From positions 186,001 through 250,000 of the forward strand of contig NZ_QMBP01000001.1 of the NCBI RefSeq assembly GCF_003289945.1: a DNA stretch of 64,000 nt, read 5' to 3'. The stretch is from Mesorhizobium hawassense (GTDB lineage Bacteria; Pseudomonadota; Alphaproteobacteria; Rhizobiales; Rhizobiaceae). Each line of letters starts with the position of its first letter. The stretch's first letter is position 1. The position numbers and the translations under genes were made by a program. Shown here piece after piece: positions 7,732 through 16,197 of the stretch. The notes beneath the pieces are model-generated. The model was not told where the DNA came from. It was given only the letters and a program-made list of their open reading frames with translations, and ran no database searches.

Positions 7732-8681
7732 CACTTCTTCCTTATCGGTTTGGCCAATATCTGGGCGGGTGTTGGCTTCGGGGCTCTGGCACAATCAATT
7801 AGGTAGTCGATGAGCACGAGCTTCAGGCATTCGAGCGCATCGTCCTTCTCTTGCTTGGTGCAGCTCTGCAGCTTTTCGTGATGGTCGCCGACTGCCTGCT
7901 GCACCTTTTTGATCGCGTCGCCCAGGGTTGGATTGCGCTTCTTTTTCAGAAAATCGCGGACAACCTTCGTCTTTTTGTTGTGCGGCGAGCCGCGCTTCGC
8001 CCCTGAGCCGGATTTGCGGTATCCAGTCGCTGTCTTCTTATAGGATTCCATGCAGATGCACGGCGCAGTGTCGACGTCGTAGTTTCCCCAGCCGGAATAG
8101 TTCTGACCGCCGCGACTCCTCTGGAACATCTGGTTCTCAAAGCAGTGCTCCGACTCCGTTGGATGCTTGCAATCGGAATCCTTGTGTTGATGAACGTATA
8201 TCCCGACGTTGTTCAAGATCGTCGCGCAATCCTGTCCGTTGACAGTTATGGCCGCCGTATGTGGCCAGGTGACCGTGTTTCCAATCGGCGATGCATGGTT
8301 GTTGGTAGCTAAATCCGTCATACGAATGACGGGCTCGCCGTCGAACTTCACATCGTTGGACCACGAATTGAAGTAGCCCTTTCCAGTGTTTTTTGAGGTA
8401 ATTACGCCTTTCTTCGCCGCGCAGCCGGCCTCCGTTCCGGATGTTCTGGAGAGGTCGGACTTGTTCTTGATGTTGACGGTCTTGCCGCCGATCTTGACCG
8501 TGCTGGTGCCTTGCTCGGTGTCGCTGGCCATCCCGAAACTGGGGTAGGGTATAGGCACTCCTGGTGGTGTCGCCGGATTTTCCGGGGGCGTGAAGCAGAC
8601 GTCCGGGAAGGCGGCTATCGTCTGGGCGTTCACAGCCTTGCCGGAAATCTCCAGACCGTTGGCGAACACTCCGCCCATCAT
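7731..8681 (-). CDS. PAAR-like DUF4150 protein with C-terminal extension, candidate T6SS effector
   Basis: 316 residues; the first two codons are both ATG, so the start is 8681 or 8678. Residues 1 to about 150 are a DUF4150 (PAAR-like) domain: FPDVCFTPP, then PGVPIPYP, KIGGKTVNIKNKSDLSRTSG and a GNTVTWPHTAAITVNGQ ending. Such domains sharpen the VgrG tip. The last ~165 residues are Lys/Cys/His-rich with an EHCFE segment, an APCICM segment and GSPHNKKTKVVRDFL. These spacings faintly recall treble-clef HNH-type nuclease toxins, but no family can be assigned. The base composition is visibly more A/T than in the structural genes, as often seen in swapped toxin modules. It overlaps its upstream and downstream neighbours, giving one operon. 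Confidence 0.75.
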   Translation of the reverse strand: MMGGVFANGLEISGKAVNAQTIAAFPDVCFTPPENPATPPGVPIPYPSFGMASDTEQGTSTVKIGGKTVNIKNKSDLSRTSGTEAGCAAKKGVITSKNTGKGYFNSWSNDVKFDGEPVIRMTDLATNNHASPIGNTVTWPHTAAITVNGQDCATILNNVGIYVHQHKDSDCKHPTESEHCFENQMFQRSRGGQNYSGWGNYDVDTAPCICMESYKKTATGYRKSGSGAKRGSPHNKKTKVVRDFLKKKRNPTLGDAIKKVQQAVGDHHEKLQSCTKQEKDDALECLKLVLIDYLIDCARAPKPTPAQILAKPIRKK

Positions 8682-9700
8682 GCAGCCCTCGATGCCACGA
8701 TGGCTGCGCCACAGGCGCCGGCATCGTTCGACGCCTCTATCAGGACCGGGTTACCCGCCGCGTAGCCCTTGCGGGCAGCGGTGAAAGCCATGCCGAGCAT
8801 GAGCGGCACCACGGCGGCGCCGACATTTCCGAGAGATTCGCCTGGCGACCATATGTCCTGGAATTCGTGTCGGCCTCGCAGCAGGCGCAGGCTGGCCAGG
8901 GAGCTTTGCTTGAACCAATATTGTTCTCCCACGAGATCGGCGATGCGATAGCCGAGACGGTTCATTTCGATCCCGGTTTCTTCGAACGCCGAGCGATATG
9001 CGGCTGTCATGCCGTCGCCGCGCAACGGCAGATCCTCGGCGTTGTAGATCGATGCATTTTCTCGCGAGAGTCCGAGGCCGAACAGGCGCATTCCCGTTTG
9101 CCGCCGTTGTGTGCAAATCACCGCTGCAGCGGCTTCACCGGGTAGGAACCCGTTAGGGTTTTGCGGTGTCAAGATACGGTTCTGTGAGAGGTAGTGCGCG
9201 ACAGTCTGGCTTGTCAGATAGCTGTCGACCCCTGCAATCATGACAAAGGGCAAGTCGCCTGATGCCAGTAGCCGGCGAGCATGATCCAGAGCGACAATGC
9301 CCGAAGGCCGCCCATGCGCTATTATCCTGGAGCTCGGATGCAGTTCGATTTCCGCGATTTGGGCGATGCTCCGGAGCAAGCCGGAATTGTCTCTGACGAC
9401 GCGGCCCGGCCGGTCTTCTTCGGGAAGGCAGAGGATGAGTGCAGTCTGCCCACGTGCTTCCGGTACGCCCTCAAATGCTTCGCAAACGGCCCCCGCCGCC
9501 ATGTGCGCCATGCGTCTGTCGCCAATCCAGTTGCGAGGCAATGCTATCGGCGCGCCTGTTTGCCACTCGCCGGCTGAGCCAAGAAGCCGCGTTTGCCTGA
9601 ATCCGTCGAGCCTTGCGCGCATCGCCGCGCATGCCGATGGGGCGTCGAGGCCGACAGCCGTGACCATGCCGATCGAGACGATATCGAGTCTCGTGCTCAT
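8678..9700 (-). CDS. Ketosynthase/thiolase-fold protein lacking catalytic residues, T6SS cargo-module accessory
   Basis: 340 residues. The ATG at 9700 overlaps the stop of the DUF2169 gene by four bases (ATGA). The fold resembles beta-ketoacyl-ACP synthase: an IVSIGMVTAVGLD start, a GEAAAAVI segment and a SLGNVGAA segment. The nucleophile Cys expected in an ACATS-type motif near residue 130 is replaced (AHGRPSG), and the His of the GHxxGAAG motif near residue 285 is Glu (GESLGNVGAA). It therefore should not condense acyl chains. Ketosynthase-like genes are known between DUF2169 and DUF4150 genes in T6SS effector loci, where a chaperone or loading role is plausible. Confidence 0.75.
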   Translation of the reverse strand: MSTRLDIVSIGMVTAVGLDAPSACAAMRARLDGFRQTRLLGSAGEWQTGAPIALPRNWIGDRRMAHMAAGAVCEAFEGVPEARGQTALILCLPEEDRPGRVVRDNSGLLRSIAQIAEIELHPSSRIIAHGRPSGIVALDHARRLLASGDLPFVMIAGVDSYLTSQTVAHYLSQNRILTPQNPNGFLPGEAAAAVICTQRRQTGMRLFGLGLSRENASIYNAEDLPLRGDGMTAAYRSAFEETGIEMNRLGYRIADLVGEQYWFKQSSLASLRLLRGRHEFQDIWSPGESLGNVGAAVVPLMLGMAFTAARKGYAAGNPVLIEASNDAGACGAAIVASRAA

Positions 9701-10800
9701 GCGGCTTCGCTCTCTCGGGTCGACTCGATGCGGTCGATGCGAACGTAGCGCTTTCCCTTCATCCTCGCCCTCAGCATGGCCGGCGTCGGCGGGCCGACCC
9801 AGCATTCCGAGAAATCGAGAATGGTCCTCTGGATTCGTTGCGAGACCCGCCAGACCAGGGAGAAACGGCGCTTTTCAGGATCGAGCAGAACGGTGTCAGG
9901 GTAAAGGTCGGCCTCATAAGCCATCTGCCTGCCCTTGAACAACGTGATCGGCAACGCCGTCGGCGGCATCCGGAAGCTCACGCGCCCCTCGGGGGTCAGG
10001 TTGACCAAAACCACCTCCTCGCCGCCGCGCGGATGATCGATCTGCTGGTCATCAGGCGCCATCTGGAAATAGCGCTCGTCGAAGTCCGTCGGCAGGAACG
10101 GAAAAATGTCCTTCGCCCAGTTGTCGTCGTAGGTGCCGCCATATTCGATGCGGCCAGGCCAGCCGCGGCCCATCGGCCCGAAGCTCATCGGCTTGTAGTC
10201 GCCGAAGGGTGAACGGATCTCTTCACCAACGGCCTGCGTGTTCGGCAGCCGCAGGCCAGGAATGAGACGCTGGTTCTTCGCACGAGACCAGCCGGTGCCG
10301 ACCGGGTTGTATTTGTAGCTGGCCGGCAGCTTGTCCTCCGGATCCAGCCGGTCGACGCCACCCCAGGCGACGTCGTAGGAGATCGGCAGTTTCAGGAAGG
10401 GCTGGGGCGCGGTCGCGGTGAACACAGGTCCGATAGCGCGCCACTCGCGGTGGCCGACGACCTCGAACAGCTTCGACCAGTTGCCGACCTTGATGCCGAC
10501 CGGCACGCGCTCGGCCGGGCGCCCTCCCGGCGCATAAGCGCAGCCATTGGCGATGACATCGCAGCGTGGCTTGCGGAAGGCGAAATCCGTCTCCCACAGC
10601 GTCGCCGAGTAGCCCGGCACGCCGGTGTGCGTGTCGGCCATCACCAGCGGCACCTGCTCGGCCGATTTCTGCACCAGTCCGCCCGGCTTCGTCGGAAAAT
10701 CGAAGGTGCCCTTCACCACCACGACGAGCCACTCGTGGCCGGCCTTGTCCATGCCCATGGTGAACTGGTGCGGATAGCCCATCTGGTTCCAGATCTGCAT
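9697..10800 (-). CDS. DUF2169 T6SS effector adaptor/chaperone
   Basis: 367 residues from the ATG at 10800, which overlaps the tagF stop (TGATG); an in-frame start five codons upstream is less likely. DUF2169 proteins help load PAAR/DUF4150-type cargo onto VgrG; Atu3641 of Agrobacterium is a known example. Recognisable stretches are VVVVKGTFDFP near the start, DVAWGGVDR, SFGPMGRGWPGR and FPFLPTDFDERYFQ. It sits directly between the structural T6SS genes and the KS-like and DUF4150 genes, which fits its adaptor role. No signal peptide. Confidence 0.85.
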   Translation of the reverse strand: MQIWNQMGYPHQFTMGMDKAGHEWLVVVVKGTFDFPTKPGGLVQKSAEQVPLVMADTHTGVPGYSATLWETDFAFRKPRCDVIANGCAYAPGGRPAERVPVGIKVGNWSKLFEVVGHREWRAIGPVFTATAPQPFLKLPISYDVAWGGVDRLDPEDKLPASYKYNPVGTGWSRAKNQRLIPGLRLPNTQAVGEEIRSPFGDYKPMSFGPMGRGWPGRIEYGGTYDDNWAKDIFPFLPTDFDERYFQMAPDDQQIDHPRGGEEVVLVNLTPEGRVSFRMPPTALPITLFKGRQMAYEADLYPDTVLLDPEKRRFSLVWRVSQRIQRTILDFSECWVGPPTPAMLRARMKGKRYVRIDRIESTRESEAA

Positions 10801-11342
10801 CAGCTGGTCTCCCAACTCGCCGCGAAGATCTGCTCAAGCGTCAATTGCGGCGCCTGCGGATCGATGTCGAAAATATCCGTATGCGCCGTCCACATGACGA
10901 GGTCTTCGATGACATCGAGCTCGCCGTCGACCAGCGGAATGGGCAGGGCGGCCAGTGCCGCATCGAGTTCGTCGGGCGTCAGCTCTCCGCGTTGCGCGGC
11001 AAGCGCCGCATTCTCGACCCCTTCGAACCACGCGTCTGCGTAAGCCAGCTTGAGGGGTGCTTCCGACAGCCTTGCGACGACGCTCAGCGGAAATTGCCGG
11101 CCGACCCGGTCGGCGCTTTGCAGCACGATGCCTGCCGAGGCGCCGAAGGAACCAGGGCCGGCCAGAAAACGCAGCGCCGTGTCCGCCGGCCAGGCTTCGA
11201 GGCCGAACAGCGGCACGATATGCTGCGCCAGCCAGCGGTCCCACACGCGCACGAAATCGCCCGGCAGCCGGCGCGCCACGAAATCTCCGGCGGCGGGCAT
11301 CTTGCCGTAGAAGCCGGGCAGGATCAGATCTGTGGCGGACAT
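10800..11342 (-). CDS. tagF: T6SS accessory protein TagF (ImpM family)
   Basis: 180 residues. The typical TagF start (PGFYGKMPAAGDFVARRLP), a W..WL segment and a PADTALRFLAGPG-like core are present. TagF proteins usually restrain T6SS assembly, partly by binding the FHA protein. The ATG at 11342 lies 19 bp inside the tssM end. No PpkA-type kinase or PppA-type phosphatase gene is in the window; TagF and two FHA proteins are present without them. Confidence 0.9.
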   Translation of the reverse strand: MSATDLILPGFYGKMPAAGDFVARRLPGDFVRVWDRWLAQHIVPLFGLEAWPADTALRFLAGPGSFGASAGIVLQSADRVGRQFPLSVVARLSEAPLKLAYADAWFEGVENAALAAQRGELTPDELDAALAALPIPLVDGELDVIEDLVMWTAHTDIFDIDPQAPQLTLEQIFAASWETS

Positions 11343-14300
11343 GTGAACTTCTTGAACATCTCTAACGTGTAGGGGTTCTCGACGCTGGCCGCCTTGAGCT
11401 CGAAATCGGCCCACATGCCCTTGGTGCCGAGCCGCAGGCTGTAGACGTCGGTGAGCTTGGTCGCGTTGAAGCGGCCGCCGCGCAGCATTCTCAGCCACGC
11501 CCAGCTGCCGGTTTCGTTGAGCATAACCTCCGGCGAGCCGTCGACCGGCTGGAAGGCGAGCGAGATCACGCCTGTGCCGTCCTTGCCGGGCCATGTCATC
11601 GGCTGCGGCCTGGTAGCGTTGTTGTAATAGACGAGGCTCTGGCCATCGAGATTGAGCGTCATGCGTGTGACGTTGGGCGACAGGTCCTTCGGCTCCAGGG
11701 TGAAGTTCATCACCGGTCCGGTGCCGCCGGGGAAGAGATCGTCACGGATATGCCGCGCCTGCTCGAACGCCGCGAGCGCTGCCGGATCCAGGCCGAAATC
11801 GGCACGCCATTTCCACGGCTCGCTGGCGGTGTCGACATAGTTGATCAGATGGTCGTTGGTGAAGGCATCGATCAGGCCCGTCGGTCCGAACAAGCGCTGG
11901 AAGTCGCGCACGTTGACGTCGACGGCGCTGTCCGGGCTGAACGGATAGCGGTTGTTGAGCGCGGCCTGGCAGAAGGGCAGGATGTCGGCGCGCCAGATGG
12001 CGTTGAGCTCATTGGTGACCGCCTTCTGTGACAGGCCGCTGGTGTCGCCGGCAATGCCGCCCAGCCAGTCGTTGATCGGCGAAGGCAGGATCTGCGCCTG
12101 CCTGGCGACCGCGCCTGTCAACTCGGCGAGACCACCCTGCTTCTTGATCGCATCCTGCGGGTCAGGATTGGCGGTCACCGTCTGCAGCACATTGGACAGC
12201 GCCGTCAGCGCCACGACCGCGGCGTCGAGCGCCGGCGGCTGGCCGTCGACCTGCGCGATCGTGCCCTTGAGCGGCTTGAAATGCTCGGCCACCAGACTGC
12301 CTGTCATGTCGACCTGATCGGCCGAGCCCGCGCGCGGCAACAACTTCGCTCCCGTCTTCACCACCTTGCCGAGTTTGCCGAGCTTCGAAAGCAGCTTCGA
12401 TCCGGTCTTGGCGGCGCCGCTCTTGTCGTCGGCCGGCGCGTCGTCGGAGCGGGTCAGGTCGGTCTCCTGCACCACTGCCGTCAGCAGGCGCTTCAGCGCG
12501 GAGTCGGCGCTGGACAGGTCCTTGAGGTTCTCGCTTGCGACGTTGAGGTCCGTCAGCGGCGCGAGCCGCATGTCGCGCAGGAAGGAATCCCACTGCGCGA
12601 TATAGTCGTCGTAATAGAGCTTCAGGATGTCCTCGGAGAGCGCCGACACCGAGGTCTCCGAATTCTCCGAGCAACCGCCGGCAAACACGGCGCGGTCGAG
12701 CGCGGCCTGGCCGGCGACATCTTCGACCCGGTCGAGGATCGCGTCGTGGAAGCCCGCATAGGTGTAGGGGCCTGGAACGCCGACGCGCAGCGTCTTGTCG
12801 GAGCGGCGCGCGAACACCTTTGCGCCGTTCGGTCCGGCGAAATTGGCCGGCACCCATTCCTTGACGGCGGCGACTTCCGGGTCGGCCAGCAACTGCTTGT
12901 AGGCGCGTTCCGGCAGCGAGATCGTGCACACCGTCTTCAGCGCCTCGGCGACCAGCTCCTTGTCGGGCGCGATGTAGCTGTCGTCGACGGCCATGCGGCG
13001 AATCGCGGCAAGTTGATGCTCTTCGGCGTCCGCGGTCGGGAAGGGCGGCGCGGGCGCGAATTGCGGCAGGCTGTTCACCCACCAGTTCTGGACGAAATCG
13101 GTGTCCATCTGCGACAGGCCGGTCATCATGCGGTAGGTCTTCAGCGCGCCGAGCATGAAGTCCGGATCGCGGATCTGCCGCCACATCGTCGCCTCGAGCA
13201 GGGCGACCATATGCGGCTCGAGCACGTTGCGCAGCGCGTGGTCGTAAGTGTCGGTCTGTGCGCGCACCAACTCCGCCGAAGCGGTCGGGCCGACCAGATT
13301 GTGGACCGCGTCCGGCGGCGCGGTGCGGGCCGCCGCCACCGCGTCCATCGCCGCCAGCGCGCCATCCATGGTCGGCTGCTCGACGGCTGCCGGCATGGCG
13401 GCGACGTCGGTCAAAGGCTGCTGCAACGCCTCGAACTGGCCGGCCTGCTCGGTGATCGCCTTGCGGTTGTCGAGATAGGACCAGGTGAACAATCCGGCGG
13501 CCAGCAGCGCCGCGAGCGCGCAAGCCGCGGCCGCCCCGCGCCAGATCCAGGCGCGGCGGCGCTGCGCCAGCGGATCGAATGTGCCGAGGCCGGCTTCCTT
13601 GAAAATCACTTCGGTGAGCAGGTTCCTGAGGAAAAAGCTGCGTTTCTCGACACGCGATGCCGGCATGGCGCGACGCGGCGGCAGGCCGAAGGACGACGAC
13701 AGCGCCGCGGTCAGCCGGTCGATGGGCGCGCCTTCCTGCGTCGCCGACGTCAGATAGAGGCCGCGCAGCCAGGCGGCTTCCTCGTAACGGCTCTCGCCGA
13801 ACATGGCCTCGATCAGCACCTGGATCGGCTCGGAGAGGCTGGCGAGCTGCGCCGGGAAGCGGAAGATTTCGGCCCGCTGACCAAGCTTGTCCTCGTCCTC
13901 GAGCCGCGGCACCAGCCGGCGCTCCAGTTCGGTCGCAAGCCTGGCCAGCTCGGTTTGGATCGTGCCGGCGTTGACGCGGGCATCGAGCGGGAAAGTCGTC
14001 CCCCACACCTGCTCGCGCGCCGTCGTCGACAGACCGCCGAAGAAGGCCTCGAAGCCTTTGATCAGGTCGGCCTTGGTCAGCATCAGATAGACCGGAAGCC
14101 GGATCTCGAGCCGATCGTTCAGCTCCGCCAGCCGGCGGCGGATTTTTCTGCCATGCGCCTTGATCGCTTCGTCACCTTCCGACAGCGCGTCGATCGATAG
14201 CGCGACGATGACACCGTTGAGCGCACGGCGACCCCGGTGCTTCTTCAAGAGGTCGAGGAACCCCAGCCATTCTGTGGCGTCGACATCCGGCTGGCTTTCC

Positions 14301-14863
14301 TGTTGGACGTAGCGGCCCGCGGTGTCGATCAGCACCGCGTTCTCGGAGAAGAACCAGTCGCAGTTGCGCGTGCCGCCGACGCCCTGCAGATCGTCGGTGA
14401 GGTCGATCGGGAAATTGAGGCCTGACTGGCGCAAGGCCGTGGTCTTGCCGGTGGCCGGCGGCCCGACGATCACATACCACGGCATCTCGCGCAGGAATTT
14501 TCTGCCGCCGAGCTTGCGCCGCTTCAACTCCGCCATCACCTCGCCGAACTTGGCGCCGACCGCCGCTACGCTCTCTTCGCCAGGTGTGAGTTGCTTTTCG
14601 GCTACGGGCGCCGCGATCTCGGCGACGAACATGCGGTTGGCGCGGATCGCACGGCGCTGCGCGATGATCAGCCAGATCAGCCACAGGATGATCAGCCCCG
14701 CGATCATGGCGATGCGCACATTGTCCGATTCGAACGGCGCGTAGGGACCGACCTGCACGATCGGGCCGAACACCCAGATCAGCAGCGAAAGCAGCGCGAT
14801 GCCGATCAGCGTCCACAGGAATCGCGAGGTGATGACGGCCCAGAGGAAGCGCAGGATGAACAT
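11324..14863 (-). CDS. tssM: T6SS membrane-complex protein TssM (IcmF), main copy
   Basis: 1179 residues, the usual size. Two N-terminal membrane segments (about 13-35 and 50-68) precede a cytoplasmic NTPase-like domain with Walker A GPPATGKT (134-141) and GVGGTRNCDWFF. A third membrane segment lies near 434-461, followed by the large periplasmic region ending in the conserved C-terminal domain (W.G..G...L.F and ETGSWAWLR segments). It links TssL to the TssJ lipoprotein. It starts one base after tssL ends and overlaps tagF. Long open frames on the opposite strand here are GC-rich shadows. Confidence 0.97.
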   Translation of the reverse strand: MFILRFLWAVITSRFLWTLIGIALLSLLIWVFGPIVQVGPYAPFESDNVRIAMIAGLIILWLIWLIIAQRRAIRANRMFVAEIAAPVAEKQLTPGEESVAAVGAKFGEVMAELKRRKLGGRKFLREMPWYVIVGPPATGKTTALRQSGLNFPIDLTDDLQGVGGTRNCDWFFSENAVLIDTAGRYVQQESQPDVDATEWLGFLDLLKKHRGRRALNGVIVALSIDALSEGDEAIKAHGRKIRRRLAELNDRLEIRLPVYLMLTKADLIKGFEAFFGGLSTTAREQVWGTTFPLDARVNAGTIQTELARLATELERRLVPRLEDEDKLGQRAEIFRFPAQLASLSEPIQVLIEAMFGESRYEEAAWLRGLYLTSATQEGAPIDRLTAALSSSFGLPPRRAMPASRVEKRSFFLRNLLTEVIFKEAGLGTFDPLAQRRRAWIWRGAAAACALAALLAAGLFTWSYLDNRKAITEQAGQFEALQQPLTDVAAMPAAVEQPTMDGALAAMDAVAAARTAPPDAVHNLVGPTASAELVRAQTDTYDHALRNVLEPHMVALLEATMWRQIRDPDFMLGALKTYRMMTGLSQMDTDFVQNWWVNSLPQFAPAPPFPTADAEEHQLAAIRRMAVDDSYIAPDKELVAEALKTVCTISLPERAYKQLLADPEVAAVKEWVPANFAGPNGAKVFARRSDKTLRVGVPGPYTYAGFHDAILDRVEDVAGQAALDRAVFAGGCSENSETSVSALSEDILKLYYDDYIAQWDSFLRDMRLAPLTDLNVASENLKDLSSADSALKRLLTAVVQETDLTRSDDAPADDKSGAAKTGSKLLSKLGKLGKVVKTGAKLLPRAGSADQVDMTGSLVAEHFKPLKGTIAQVDGQPPALDAAVVALTALSNVLQTVTANPDPQDAIKKQGGLAELTGAVARQAQILPSPINDWLGGIAGDTSGLSQKAVTNELNAIWRADILPFCQAALNNRYPFSPDSAVDVNVRDFQRLFGPTGLIDAFTNDHLINYVDTASEPWKWRADFGLDPAALAAFEQARHIRDDLFPGGTGPVMNFTLEPKDLSPNVTRMTLNLDGQSLVYYNNATRPQPMTWPGKDGTGVISLAFQPVDGSPEVMLNETGSWAWLRMLRGGRFNATKLTDVYSLRLGTKGMWADFELKAASVENPYTLEMFKKFTCPPQI

Positions 14864-14864
14864 C

Positions 14865-16193
14865 TCAGAGCCTCTTCTCGACCAGAACCTCGACGCGCCG
14901 GTTGAGCGCGCGGCCCTCGCGCGTCGAATTGTCGGCCACCGGATCGGTTTCGGCGCGGCCCTCGGAAGAGATGTTCTCCTGCGGCACGCCGGCTTGCACC
15001 AGAAGCTTGGCTATGGTTTCGGCGCGCGCTTCCGACAGGCGCTGGTTGCTGGCAAGCGGATTCGACTTTTGCAGGCGCACATTGTCGGTATGGCCGACGA
15101 CGGTGATTTTTCCGATCAGTTCCTTGTTGTCCAGGATCACCTTGGCGATCGACGCGATCAGCGGCTCGTAGCCTTCGGTCAGCGTCGGCCGCGAAGACTG
15201 GAACAGCTCTGGATTGGAGGACTGGATGACGAGCTTCGCCAGCGAAACGCTTTCCGTGCCGCTGAGCGCGCCTTTGAGGTTGTCCGGCGCTGCGGCCTTG
15301 AACTCCGGCAGCAAAGCGAAATCGACCGGCTGCGGGGCTTCGGGTTCGGGGGCATCCTGCTTTGGCGCAGCCCGGGTAACGTCGCCGCGCGAGGCCGGCG
15401 GCAGCGTGCGCACGAGCGCGGAGAGTTCGACCGCCTGGCTGCTCAAACCCATCGACAGGCCGATATAGGCAGCGGCGGCGATGACGACCGCGGCAAGCGC
15501 CATCACCCAGATCGGCACGATGAAGCGCTGCGGCTCGTCGGAGGCGATCACGCCCTTCCAGTTCGGCGCCAGCGGCGAATCCTCGGCATCCGCATTTCGG
15601 AGGAAGCGCGCCGCCGCCACGCGTACGGCGTTGAGCGACCGGTCGCCGGCGCGGCCGGGCACGCGATACTTGCCGCGGAAACCAAGCGCCAGGCAGTAAT
15701 ACTGCAGCTCCAGCATCTCGCGGTCGCGGTTCGGATGGCGCTCCAGCTCGTCGAGCCGGGTGAAGAACTGGGTGCCGGCATCGACGTCGCCGCGCAGCAT
15801 GACCACCAGCGGCTGGCGCGGCCAGGCGCTGGCGCCGCCCCAAGGCGTGTTGAGCGCAAGGTCGTCGAGCGTTGCTGCCACGGCCCAGGCCGCCTGGTCT
15901 GCGCGCTCCAGCGACGAGCCGGCCGCCACTGCGGCGTCGCGGGCCCGCACCAACTCGTCGAGCAGGCGCGTGCGCATCACTTCCGGGTTCTCCGGCGCCA
16001 GCGCGCTTTCGAGCTCGGGCGCGAATTCGAGCAGCGGCGCGAAGATGTTGATCAGCGTGTTGGGATGGGCGCGCGCCCGCTTGACCGGCGCGCCGGGCGC
16101 CAGCGGCGCCATCGGCCGCGGCGACGCACCCGTCAGCCTTATGCGGGTGCGCTCGCGATCCTCCGACAGTCCGAAAGGATCATCCCGGCTCAT
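14865..16193 (-). CDS. tssL: T6SS TssL (DotU family) with OmpA-like domain, main copy
   Basis: 442 residues. A short Pro/Arg-rich start leads to the DotU domain (about 45-215; contains the conserved LELQYYCLALGFRGKYR), one membrane segment (about 224-250) and a C-terminal OmpA-like peptidoglycan-binding domain (about 325-442) with VVGHTDNVRL and the ALNRRVEV ending. TssL, TssM and TssJ form the trans-envelope complex. It is separated from tssK by 4 bp and from tssM by 1 bp. A divergent 511-residue paralogue is at 475-2010. Confidence 0.96.
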   Translation of the reverse strand: MSRDDPFGLSEDRERTRIRLTGASPRPMAPLAPGAPVKRARAHPNTLINIFAPLLEFAPELESALAPENPEVMRTRLLDELVRARDAAVAAGSSLERADQAAWAVAATLDDLALNTPWGGASAWPRQPLVVMLRGDVDAGTQFFTRLDELERHPNRDREMLELQYYCLALGFRGKYRVPGRAGDRSLNAVRVAAARFLRNADAEDSPLAPNWKGVIASDEPQRFIVPIWVMALAAVVIAAAAYIGLSMGLSSQAVELSALVRTLPPASRGDVTRAAPKQDAPEPEAPQPVDFALLPEFKAAAPDNLKGALSGTESVSLAKLVIQSSNPELFQSSRPTLTEGYEPLIASIAKVILDNKELIGKITVVGHTDNVRLQKSNPLASNQRLSEARAETIAKLLVQAGVPQENISSEGRAETDPVADNSTREGRALNRRVEVLVEKRL

Positions 16194-16197
16194 GGCC

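Noticed and set aside
12281..14200. A 639-codon open frame on the plus strand, antisense to tssM
   Set aside because: It is Arg/Gly/Gln-rich, has no family features and lies fully opposite a well-conserved TssM. High GC content produces such shadows.
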